Source of the DNA: Saccharospirillum mangrovi
Lineage (GTDB): Bacteria; Pseudomonadota; Gammaproteobacteria; Pseudomonadales; Natronospirillaceae
Direction of reading: 5' to 3'
Assembly: GCF_003367315.1 (NCBI RefSeq)
Contig: NZ_CP031415.1
Span: 2,230,001-2,294,000 of the forward strand
Length of the DNA stretch: 64,000 nucleotides
This document shows, piece after piece, positions 54,976-63,170 of the stretch; the first letter of the stretch is position 1; every line of letters begins with the position of its first letter. Below the pieces are notes generated by a model. The model had not been told where the DNA came from, made no database searches, and was given only the letters and a program-made list of their open reading frames with translations. A program made the position numbers and the translations under genes.

Positions 54976-56333
54976 CAGGTGGCTCCGCGCGCGGTCCGAG
55001 TATCCTGGCCGGCGCTTAGATCGCGCATCAATAACGCAAAGGCAAGTTCGATGTCGCTTGGCACCGGAATAAAAACCTGATGGCCGCTGCCTTTGGCGAC
55101 ATCAATGGCGTTGCCATCTTTGTCGCGCATATCCGCCAAAGCAAGCATCACATTTCCGTTCGGCGTCATCATTTCGAGCAAATCGCCGACGCAAAATTTA
55201 TTTTTGACGATAACTTCCGCCCACTCGCCATCTCGCACGCCACTGAACTCACCAATGAACTGTTGTTGTTTGGATACCGAATGGCCGTAGTCGTAATTCT
55301 GATAAGCGTCGTGGCGATGGCGCTGCAAAAAACCGTCGGTATATCCGCGATGCGCCAGACTTTCCAAAGTATTCATTAACGACGCATCAAAAGGTTCTCC
55401 GGCAACGGCATCGTCGATGGCTTTTCGATACACCTGAGCGGTACGCGCGCAGTAATAAAACGACTTGGTACGACCTTCGATTTTCAGTGAATGAACGCCC
55501 AATTGCGTCAACCGCTCGACATGTTGTACCGCGCGTAAATCGCGCGAATTAAAAATGTAGGTGCCGTGTTCGTCTTCAAACGCGGTCATTTTTTCCTCGG
55601 GCCGGGTTATTTCAGTCAGCAACACCGGCTCACTGAAATTGACACCTTGACCCAAGGTCGGTTCAACCAGCTCAACAACTTGCCCCGCCTCATCCTCGCG
55701 GCCGGCCTCAACCGAATACGACCAACGACAGGCATTGGTGCAAGTACCCTGATTCGGATCGCGCCGGTTCATGTACCCCGACAGCAAACACCGTCCCGAA
55801 TACGCCATGCACAAGGCGCCGTGCACAAAAACTTCCAACTCAATATCCGGGCACTGCTGACGAATTTCGGCAATCTCATCAATCGATAATTCGCGCGACA
55901 AAATCACTCGTTCAATACCCTGTCCCGCCCAGAATTTTACCGCCGCCCAATTCACCGCATTGGCCTGCACCGACAGATGAATGGGCATGTCGGGAAAGGC
56001 CTCACGCACCATCATGATCAAACCCGGATCAGACATAATCAGTGCATCCGGCGCCATCGCCACAACCGGCTCCAGATCGCGAATAAAGGTTTTCAATTTG
56101 GCGTTGTGCGGTTGAATATTGCAAACCACATAAAAGCGTTTACCCAGCGCATGGGCTTCATCAATACCGATTTTCAGATTGGCATGATCGAATTCATTAT
56201 TGCGCACCCGCAAGCTGTAACGCGGCTGGCCGGCGTAGACCGCATCAGCGCCATAGGCGAAGGCATAGCGCATGTTTTTGAGGCTGCCAGCTGGGGAAAG
56301 GAGTTCGGGTTTTTCCAGAGGTGATTTCAACAC
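54975..56333 (-). CDS. trhP: tRNA 5-hydroxyuridine modification protein TrhP (YegQ, peptidase U32 family)
   Basis: A 452-residue U32-family protein that takes part in 5-hydroxylation of U34 in tRNA. The U32 signature with conserved cysteines is clear: LEVFVHGALCMAYSGRC near residue 170, followed by TCTNACRWSY. The N-terminus ELLSPAGSLKNMRYAFAYGA fits YegQ. The C-terminal extension that distinguishes YegQ from other U32 proteins is present. It is coupled to yfhL. No protease activity is implied despite the family name. Confidence 0.93.
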   Translation of the reverse strand: MLKSPLEKPELLSPAGSLKNMRYAFAYGADAVYAGQPRYSLRVRNNEFDHANLKIGIDEAHALGKRFYVVCNIQPHNAKLKTFIRDLEPVVAMAPDALIMSDPGLIMMVREAFPDMPIHLSVQANAVNWAAVKFWAGQGIERVILSRELSIDEIAEIRQQCPDIELEVFVHGALCMAYSGRCLLSGYMNRRDPNQGTCTNACRWSYSVEAGREDEAGQVVELVEPTLGQGVNFSEPVLLTEITRPEEKMTAFEDEHGTYIFNSRDLRAVQHVERLTQLGVHSLKIEGRTKSFYYCARTAQVYRKAIDDAVAGEPFDASLMNTLESLAHRGYTDGFLQRHRHDAYQNYDYGHSVSKQQQFIGEFSGVRDGEWAEVIVKNKFCVGDLLEMMTPNGNVMLALADMRDKDGNAIDVAKGSGHQVFIPVPSDIELAFALLMRDLSAGQDTRTARGAT

Positions 56334-56431
56334 GGCGAGAAACCGGGACGACGAAAGCGCCGAGTAGAACCGATTTCTCTAATCAGGTGGCTGATACAGA
56401 TCAACGAAAGAACGTTAAAAACTGTCTGCGT

Positions 56432-57784
56432 TTATTCCTTAAACTCCGCCTTATCCAACCCATGCTTGCGCATCTTGTCGTACAGGGTTTTCCGCGCCAG
56501 GCCCAGACTTAGCATGGTGTCTTTGATTGAACCCTGGTTATCGCGCAAGGCCGATTGCAACAGCGAGCGCTCAAAGCCATCCATCATTTCAACGAGCGTG
56601 CGGCGGTTGGCGACTTCGGGTTGGGTGGGTTCGTTGGCGTCGTCCAGGGCGGCTGGGCCCATTAATACATAACGCTCGGCGAGGTTGCGCAGTTCGCGTA
56701 CGTTGCCCGGCCAGGAATGGTGCAATAAGCGTGCGGTCTGGTCGGGCGTGAGCGGTACGCTTTCGCGGTCGTAGCGTGCGGCGGCGATGAGCGCGAAATG
56801 GTGGAACAGCAGCGGGATGTCGTCTTTGCGTTCGCGCAGCGGCGGAATCATTAATTCGACGACGTTGAGCCGGTAATACAGGTCGGGTCGAAACTCGCTG
56901 GCGTCGCTGAGTTTTTTCAGGTCGGTTTTGGTGGCGGCGATAATTCGTACATCAACGTCGATGGCGGTATTGGAACCGAGTCGTTCGACTTTGCCTTCTT
57001 CCAAAACCCGCAACAATTTTACTTGCAACGCCAACGGCATGGATTCGACTTCGTCCAAAAACAATGTGCCGCCGCTGGCGTGTTCGAAACGGCCGATGCG
57101 TTTTTTGTCGGCGCCGGTGAAGGCGCCGGCTTCGTGACCAAAGAGTTCGCTTTCGATCAGATTTTCCGGTACGGCGCCGCAATTTACCGCGACGTAATTG
57201 TGGTCGGAACGCGCGCTGTTTTCGTGAATGTAACGCGCCAATGCGTCTTTACCGGTGCCGGTTTCGCCGTTCAGCAAAATAACCGCTGAAGTATCAATTA
57301 CCGGGTCCAGCTGCGCCATTAATCGCAACATACCGGCGCTGTCACCCAAGACGCGCGGGCCCGGTCGCGCAAAGTGTTTTAGGCGTGCTTTCAGTTCGCG
57401 GTTTTCCAACGCCAGTTGGCGTTTTTCGCGCGCTTTTTTCAGCAGTTCAATCAGTTCGTCGTGGTCGAAAGGTTTTTCAATAAAGTCGTAAGCGCCATCC
57501 TGCATGGCGGCTACGGCGGTGCTGATGTCGCCCTGGCCGGTGAGGATGATGACGGGAATGGCGTCGTCGATGGCGCGGACGGCGCGCAACACATCCAAGC
57601 CATCCATGCCGGGCATGTGGTAATCGCACAGTACGACGACGTTTTCTTCGGCGGATAACGCCGTTAACGCAGACGCGCCATCGGCGTAACAATCGGCCGG
57701 TAAATTTTCCAGGGCCAGCGTCTGTTTCATCACCTGGCGGATGTCGGTTTCGTCGTCGATAAAGACAACGGCTCGTTGATTCAT
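56432..57784 (-). CDS. Sigma54-dependent response regulator, DctD-like
   Basis: A 450-residue NtrC-family activator. The receiver domain (1-120) has Asp10, Asp11 and the phosphorylated Asp54. The AAA+ domain (about 140-380) has Walker A GETGTGKD at 173-180 and an intact GAFTGA loop at 220-225, needed to contact sigma54. A Fis-type helix-turn-helix ends the protein (QGSIKDTMLSLGLARKTLYDKM). It overlaps the kinase gene by four bases and lies beside a TAXI TRAP transporter whose SBP gene has a sigma54 promoter, its likely target. Confidence 0.93.
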   Translation of the reverse strand: MNQRAVVFIDDETDIRQVMKQTLALENLPADCYADGASALTALSAEENVVVLCDYHMPGMDGLDVLRAVRAIDDAIPVIILTGQGDISTAVAAMQDGAYDFIEKPFDHDELIELLKKAREKRQLALENRELKARLKHFARPGPRVLGDSAGMLRLMAQLDPVIDTSAVILLNGETGTGKDALARYIHENSARSDHNYVAVNCGAVPENLIESELFGHEAGAFTGADKKRIGRFEHASGGTLFLDEVESMPLALQVKLLRVLEEGKVERLGSNTAIDVDVRIIAATKTDLKKLSDASEFRPDLYYRLNVVELMIPPLRERKDDIPLLFHHFALIAAARYDRESVPLTPDQTARLLHHSWPGNVRELRNLAERYVLMGPAALDDANEPTQPEVANRRTLVEMMDGFERSLLQSALRDNQGSIKDTMLSLGLARKTLYDKMRKHGLDKAEFKE

Positions 57785-59619
57785 GCTGCGCCCTCTCGCT
57801 GGGTCAGTGTCAGAATAAATTCTGCGCCCTGGCCGTCACGGCGGTTTTGGCCGACGAGTTTTCCGCCCAGTGCATCAACAATCTGGCGGGAAATCGACAG
57901 GCCCAAACCGAGTCCCTGTTTCATGGATTTAGTGGTAAAAAACGGTTCGAATAATTGTTCAGTGTTGGCTGGCAAACCGGGGCCATTATCGCGCACACGG
58001 CATTGCCAGCAAGCGTCGTTAAAGCGCAGGTCAATTTGTATCTGCGGTTGATCGACGGTTTCGGTGGCCTGCGCGGCATTGGCAATCAGGTTCACTAATA
58101 CCTGTTCGATGCGAATCAAATCGCCATGCACCCAGGCTGGGTGTTGCGGCCGTTGCCAATCGAATTGCACGCCGGCGCTGTTGTCTTGTGCGCTGATGAT
58201 TTTCAAGGCGCCATCAATCGGCTGGCGCATATCAACCAGACTGGGCCGGCCTTCCGATTTGCGGGCAAACACTTTGAACTGCCGGGTTAATTCGGCCATG
58301 CGATCGCACAAGGAAACAATTTCATGCAGGTTGGCATCGACGGTTTCGTTTTCACCGCGCTCCAGAAACCGACGGCTGTTGCGTGCGTAGGCTTGTATCG
58401 CCGTTAACGGTTGGTTCATTTCATGGTTCAAACCCGCCGACATCTGCCCTAACACGGCTAACTTGGCCGCCTGAATTAATTCCTGCTGCGTTTCTTTCAG
58501 TTCTAATTCGGCGCGTTCGCGCTCGGCAATTTCCGCCAGTAATTGCTGGTTGGAACTTTCTAAGTCTGCGGTGCGTTCGGCGACGCGTTGTTCCAGTTGT
58601 TCGCCGCGTTCGGCCAATTCGGCTTCGCGCCGATAGCGTTCGCGCACGTACAGCCAGGTTAAGAATCCGCCCAGAAACACCAGTGTGCCACCGACGAGAA
58701 ATTGCACCTGAGTCCACAACACCGGCTCGGTGCCGATCAAGACGCGCAGGGTCCAGTCCAGTTGCGGCAATGGCGTTTCGACGCTGAGGAAAGGTCGCGC
58801 CGCTTCACCTTCGCCGACCAGCAATCGTTCAGATCGCGTACTGACGCCAATGGGCCGGCCCTGATCGACAATGGTCATCGGCGTTAAATCTTCGTCGTGG
58901 TAACGACGGTCGGCCAGAATGCCAAGCCGGCGTTCATCGCTGATCGGTTCAAAGGCGCGATATAACCAGGCCGGACGGCTGGCTAAAAAACTGATGCCGT
59001 CGAGGTCGAGCACCACCATTTCCGATTCGCTGAATGCGGCCGGTCGTTGCCATTGGTCTTCGAGGTCGGTGACCTGAATTTTTATCACGACGACGCCCAA
59101 GGGCTCACCGAGTTCGTTGGTTACCGGGTGCGAAAAATACAGGCCGCGTTGATCGGTGGTGATGCCCAGTGCGAAATAAATGGTCGAATCGGCACTGGCC
59201 ATGGCTTCGTGAAAGTACGGCCGGAAAGCAAAATTCCGGCCGATGAAACTGGTCGGTAATTGGTAATTGTTGGCGGCAATGGTCAGGCCGGTCCGGTCCA
59301 TTAAATAGACGTCGGAACTGGCGACGATGCTGGCCATTTTTTTCATTTCTTCGTTGGCTTCGAGCACCAGCAATTCGCTGTCGGGATGTTCCAGCACGGA
59401 TCGCATCAACGGGTGTTCGGCCATGAGTTCGGGAATAGGTCGGTAGCGATTCAGTTCGTTCGCCACCAACTGGCTGTAACGAAACGATTCTTGCAGGCTT
59501 TCACGTTCGAGTAACCGATAGCCCGCCCAGGAACCGGCGCCCCAGGAAAACAGACAGATGCTGATAAAGCAGATCAGCACCCAAAAGCGGTAGTTGGTAA
59601 AGGTGTGTCGCAGCGACAT
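57781..59619 (-). CDS. Sensor histidine kinase, DctB-like
   Basis: A 612-residue membrane kinase with helices at 11-35 and 303-325 enclosing a periplasmic double-Cache sensor domain (about 40-300). A coiled coil follows (about 326-385). The phosphorylated His is 399 in NHEMNQPL. The ATP-binding domain has DNGPGLP and GLGLGLSI. It is co-encoded with a DctD-like regulator and a TRAP transporter, so it probably senses that transporter's substrate. Whether this is a C4-dicarboxylate is not shown, because TAXI-type transporters usually carry other ligands. Confidence 0.93.
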   Translation of the reverse strand: MSLRHTFTNYRFWVLICFISICLFSWGAGSWAGYRLLERESLQESFRYSQLVANELNRYRPIPELMAEHPLMRSVLEHPDSELLVLEANEEMKKMASIVASSDVYLMDRTGLTIAANNYQLPTSFIGRNFAFRPYFHEAMASADSTIYFALGITTDQRGLYFSHPVTNELGEPLGVVVIKIQVTDLEDQWQRPAAFSESEMVVLDLDGISFLASRPAWLYRAFEPISDERRLGILADRRYHDEDLTPMTIVDQGRPIGVSTRSERLLVGEGEAARPFLSVETPLPQLDWTLRVLIGTEPVLWTQVQFLVGGTLVFLGGFLTWLYVRERYRREAELAERGEQLEQRVAERTADLESSNQQLLAEIAERERAELELKETQQELIQAAKLAVLGQMSAGLNHEMNQPLTAIQAYARNSRRFLERGENETVDANLHEIVSLCDRMAELTRQFKVFARKSEGRPSLVDMRQPIDGALKIISAQDNSAGVQFDWQRPQHPAWVHGDLIRIEQVLVNLIANAAQATETVDQPQIQIDLRFNDACWQCRVRDNGPGLPANTEQLFEPFFTTKSMKQGLGLGLSISRQIVDALGGKLVGQNRRDGQGAEFILTLTQREGAA

Positions 59620-59635
59620 GGTTTAACCCGATAAC

Positions 59636-59667
59636 GCCGCGACTCAAACCCAGGTTCAAGTCGCGGC
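59636..59667 (-). other. Intercistronic hairpin between TRAP permease and kinase genes
   Basis: GCCGCGACT (59636-59644) pairs with AGTCGCGGC (59659-59667) around a 14-base loop, with no T-tract on the minus strand. It probably stabilises or processes the mRNA between the transporter and regulator genes. Confidence 0.6.
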
Positions 59668-59677
59668 TGGCATTCGA

Positions 59678-61849
59678 TCAGGCCTGAGGCGCTAACCGTC
59701 CACCTCGGGCTTTTTGGATAAAGATGACCGCAACCGCAATGGCCAGGCCTCCCAGGTCGGTGATGATACCGCCTTCAATCATTAAGAAGGCAGCGAGAAT
59801 CAGCATCAACCGCACCGGCCAGTTTGCCGCCAGGCGCATAAACCAACCCATCACACCGCCGGACAACAGGTAAACGCCAAAGGTGGCGGTAACCAGTGCG
59901 CGGCCGATGGCAAACCAGTCGGCGTTCATCAACAGCGCGCCATTGTAGAAGAACATGAACGGCACGATGAAGGCGGCCAGGCCGATCTTGAACGAGGCGG
60001 TTGAGGTTTCCATCGCATTAGCACCGGAAATACCCGCCGCTGCGTAAGACGCCAGCGCCACCGGCGGTGTAATGGCCGAAACCACCGCGAAGTAGAACAC
60101 GAAGAAGTGCGCGGTCAGCGGATCAATACCGAGTGAAATCAAGCCTGGGGCTACCACGGACGCAGCCACGGCGTAGGCGGCTGTGGTCGGCATGCCCATG
60201 CCCAACAGGATGGAAATCAACATGGCGAAAATCAGCGCCAGCAACTGGCTGGTTTCAGCCAGGCCGAGCAGCAGCGACGAGAAACGCGCGCCGACGCCGG
60301 TCAACGAAATCACACCCACAATCACACCGGCGCACGCACAGACGGCGATGATCTGGATCGACATGATGCCGGCCAGTTCCAGGGCTTTCAGAATGGAGCG
60401 GATGCCCATCTTATGCGGCGAAATCCAGCTCACTACGGCGGCCGAAACCGTCGCCAGCGTACCGGCGCGAATCACCGAATAACCCATGAACAATGCGACG
60501 ATCAAAATGATGATCGGTGCGAACAGATAGACCTGTTTCACCAGTTTGCGGAAGCGCGGAATTTCGTCTTCCTTCATACCGCGCATGCCCAGCTTGGCGG
60601 CTTCGAAATCGACCATGAAATAGACCGACGCGAAGTACAGGATGGCCGGAATCAAGGCAGCGATGGCGATCTCGGTGTACGGGATACCGGTGATCTCGGC
60701 CATGATGAAAGCGCCCGCGCCCATGATCGGCGGCATGATCTGTCCACCAGTAGACGCCGCCGCTTCAACCGCGCCGGACGATTTCTTGGAGTAGCCGACT
60801 TTTTTCATCAACGGAATGGTCAGCGAGCCGGTGGAAACCACGTTACCGGCGCTGGTGCCGTTGATCATACCCATCAGGCCAGACGCGAAAATCGCTACCT
60901 TGGCCGGACCACCGCGGGCACGACCAGCAACAGCAAATGCAAAGTTGACGAAGTAATCGCCCACTTTTGACGCCTGCAGGAAGGCGGCAAAAATGATGAA
61001 CAGAATAATGTAGGTCGAAGATACCGCTGTGGTTGGGCCCAACACGCCGGCGTCGGTGTACACCTGGCTGAAGAAACGCTGTACCGACAAGCCCGGATAA
61101 CCCAGGAAGCCCGGCAGATAGGGGCCAGCAAAAACATACACCAAAAAGATGCAGGCGATTACGACCAGCGCCAGACCCGCCACGCGACGCGTCAATTCCA
61201 TGATCACGGCAATGCCGGCAACAGCGGCAAAGGAAATACCGATCGGCGCGAACGAGGTACCGGTGCTCATGCGCAACGGGGTGTTGTACATCAGCAGGAA
61301 GTAGCTGGCGGCGGCGATGGTGCAGATCACCAATTGCAGATCGGGCCAGGAAAAGGCCGAACGGCGACCGCGATGGAACCAGCTCAACACGATGCCGCCA
61401 AAGGTGGCGACCATCAGCGGCCAGCCGTACAGATTGGCTTCTACAGCCGGGGCAATGCGCATGGCTCCGTTGGCCATCATCTGCGCCATGGCGCCGGTCT
61501 GATAGAGCGCGAACAGCGCGGGCAACATCAATACGCCAGCGGCAATGGACGTCCAGCGTTTTTGTGTCTCGTCATCGGCACTGAAACGCGTGCCGGAAAA
61601 CAACAGAAAACCGAGGATCAACGCACCGGCAATGTGAATGATGCGGAAAGTCCAGGTTTCCAGTGGTGCAATATTCAGTGTGTAGAGGTGGAAGCCAGAA
61701 AAAATCACCGCCAGGGCCATCACGCCCCAGAACACCCAGCCTTCGAACAGGCGGCGGTTGGATTCGATGGTTTCGTCGTCAACGCCTTCGATCACCAGAC
61801 CGTCCTCGACGGCTTCAGTGGCGGGCGCTTGGTAGTCTTTGTCAGTCAT
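59678..61849 (-). CDS. TRAP transporter fused permease (DctQ-DctM type), TAXI family
   Basis: A protein of about 723 residues with some 18 hydrophobic helices. It has a DctQ-like small membrane part (about 50-230) fused to a DctM-like large permease (about 270-690) with the GMINGTSAGNVVSTGSLTIP segment and, later, MGMPTTAAYAVAASVVAP. Fused permeases go with TAXI-type binding proteins, as here. The ATG at 61849 (MTDKDYQAP) is preceded by GGGA. It lies downstream of the SBP gene across a strong hairpin. Confidence 0.95.
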   Translation of the reverse strand: MTDKDYQAPATEAVEDGLVIEGVDDETIESNRRLFEGWVFWGVMALAVIFSGFHLYTLNIAPLETWTFRIIHIAGALILGFLLFSGTRFSADDETQKRWTSIAAGVLMLPALFALYQTGAMAQMMANGAMRIAPAVEANLYGWPLMVATFGGIVLSWFHRGRRSAFSWPDLQLVICTIAAASYFLLMYNTPLRMSTGTSFAPIGISFAAVAGIAVIMELTRRVAGLALVVIACIFLVYVFAGPYLPGFLGYPGLSVQRFFSQVYTDAGVLGPTTAVSSTYIILFIIFAAFLQASKVGDYFVNFAFAVAGRARGGPAKVAIFASGLMGMINGTSAGNVVSTGSLTIPLMKKVGYSKKSSGAVEAAASTGGQIMPPIMGAGAFIMAEITGIPYTEIAIAALIPAILYFASVYFMVDFEAAKLGMRGMKEDEIPRFRKLVKQVYLFAPIIILIVALFMGYSVIRAGTLATVSAAVVSWISPHKMGIRSILKALELAGIMSIQIIAVCACAGVIVGVISLTGVGARFSSLLLGLAETSQLLALIFAMLISILLGMGMPTTAAYAVAASVVAPGLISLGIDPLTAHFFVFYFAVVSAITPPVALASYAAAGISGANAMETSTASFKIGLAAFIVPFMFFYNGALLMNADWFAIGRALVTATFGVYLLSGGVMGWFMRLAANWPVRLMLILAAFLMIEGGIITDLGGLAIAVAVIFIQKARGGRLAPQA

Positions 61850-61870
61850 ATCGGTTCCCGGCGAACAGAA

Positions 61871-61903
61871 CCGGGCCGGTTCCAAGAATGGAGACCGGCC
61901 CGG
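61871..61903 (-). other. Strong hairpin between TRAP SBP and permease genes
   Basis: CCGGGCCGGT (61871-61880) and ACCGGCCCGG (61894-61903) form a perfect 10-bp stem with a 13-base loop and no T-tract. Such intercistronic stems commonly protect the SBP part of the mRNA from 3' decay, giving more SBP than permease. Confidence 0.75.
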
Positions 61904-61933
61904 TAACTAAGGCCTTGCGGGCCTGAACAGGTG

Positions 61934-62914
61934 TTACTTAATCATGTTGGCAGGAATGGTGTAGCCGTTCTCGTTGAACCAACGAGCCGCACCCGGATGC
62001 CAAGGGATAAAGGTGTTTTTGTTGTAGTTAGCCGGCACGGAAGTGGTCGCCGCCTTGTGGATAGAAACCATCTGAGCGTTGTTTTCCATGGTCAGCTTGG
62101 TCACTTCATAAACAAAGCTTTCCGACAGATCACAGTTGGCGATGGCGAAGTTCCACATGGATACCGCACGCGCATTGCTGTCGAGCGATTGGTATGTGCT
62201 GGCCGGGATGGTGAACTCAGACACCGGGAAGGCGTCGAGGATGGTGTTCATTTCCGCTTCGGTGAACTCGATGATGTTCACGTCAGTCTGAACTTCCAAC
62301 TGGCTGACGGCCGGAATCGGAATGCCAGCGGCAAAGGCGATCACGTCCAACAGACCATCCTGCAACTGACCACCGAGGTCGTTCCAGCTGCCGTTACGGC
62401 GGTCGAAGTCCACACCCAGGGTTTCCAGCATCGGCGGGAAGTAGGTGTCGGAGGTAGAACCGGCCGGGCCGAAGCCGATGCGGGCGCCGTCAGGAATGTC
62501 GGCAATGGATTTGATGCCGGAACTGGTCAGTGCCGTCACCGAGAACGGTGTTTCGTACATTGGGAAGATGGCGCAAACGTTGTCCATCTTCATACCCGGA
62601 GCCAGGGGGCTGTTGCCGTCCATGGATTCACGGGCCGGACCCATGGTGGTCAGACCGAATGCCAGGTCGCCAGTGTGCACCAGCGCCATGTTCTGCATCG
62701 GGCCGCCAGTCACTTCACCGCCACCGGAAACACCCAGGTTTTCCGCAACAAAGTTGGCCCAACCAGCGCCATAGGCGAAGTAAGTGCCGCCCTGGCTTGC
62801 GGTGCCAACGGTGAAGTTACTGGGCCAATCGGAACGATCTTCGGCTTGAGCAGTACCCAGAGCCATGACGGACGCGGACAGCGCCGCCAGCATAAGAGTG
62901 CGGGATGCCTTCAT
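61934..62914 (-). CDS. TAXI family TRAP transporter solute-binding protein
   Basis: A 326-residue periplasmic protein with a signal peptide (cleavage after AQA, residue 24) and the TAXI (TIGR02122) signature FTVGTASQGGTYFAYGAGWA, followed by GFGPAGSTSD and GSWNDLGGQLQDGLLDV. It delivers an unknown organic anion (glutamate or 2-oxoglutarate are known ligands of some relatives) to the fused permease. The start at 62914 follows GGAG; a second ATG four codons upstream is less well placed. It is preceded by a sigma54 promoter and heads the operon. Confidence 0.95.
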   Translation of the reverse strand: MKASRTLMLAALSASVMALGTAQAEDRSDWPSNFTVGTASQGGTYFAYGAGWANFVAENLGVSGGGEVTGGPMQNMALVHTGDLAFGLTTMGPARESMDGNSPLAPGMKMDNVCAIFPMYETPFSVTALTSSGIKSIADIPDGARIGFGPAGSTSDTYFPPMLETLGVDFDRRNGSWNDLGGQLQDGLLDVIAFAAGIPIPAVSQLEVQTDVNIIEFTEAEMNTILDAFPVSEFTIPASTYQSLDSNARAVSMWNFAIANCDLSESFVYEVTKLTMENNAQMVSIHKAATTSVPANYNKNTFIPWHPGAARWFNENGYTIPANMIK

Positions 62915-62991
62915 CTTGTTCTCCATTGTTGTTGTCTTTATTCGGGATATCACTGCGATATCAGTGGGCATTTTTGCCTCGGCCTGCCCAA

Positions 62992-63007
62992 AGCAAGCCA
63001 CGGGCCA
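62992..63007 (-). promoter_or_regulatory. Sigma54 promoter of the TRAP operon
   Basis: Read on the minus strand, TGGCCCGTGGCTTGCT has GG and GC at the right spacing and TTGC at -12, with only the fifth and eighth bases off the sigma54 consensus. Transcription would begin about 65 bases before the SBP gene. Control by the DctD-like regulator of the same cluster is the natural inference. Confidence 0.75.
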
Positions 63008-63059
63008 ATGTCCCAAAAGCGCCCAATGGCGCTGCTGAAGACATCCCTGATCAGAAAAA

Positions 63060-63097
63060 TGGGTGAATTTCCACCCACACCAGCAACTCACTTGAGT
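63060..63097. promoter_or_regulatory. Candidate enhancer sites upstream of the TRAP sigma54 promoter
   Basis: Two inverted repeats, TGGGTG/CACCCA (63060-63077, six-base spacer) and ACTCA/TGAGT (63086-63097), lie 80-115 bases upstream of the predicted start, the distance at which NtrC-type activators bind. The identity of the binding protein is inference. A GCGCC/GGCGC stem lies between them and the promoter. Confidence 0.45.
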
Positions 63098-63170
63098 CAA
63101 GATCCGCCCATTGGTCTGCCTTCGCAATGCTGTATCATGGCGCCTCCAGACGACCGGACCTTTTGTCGCC

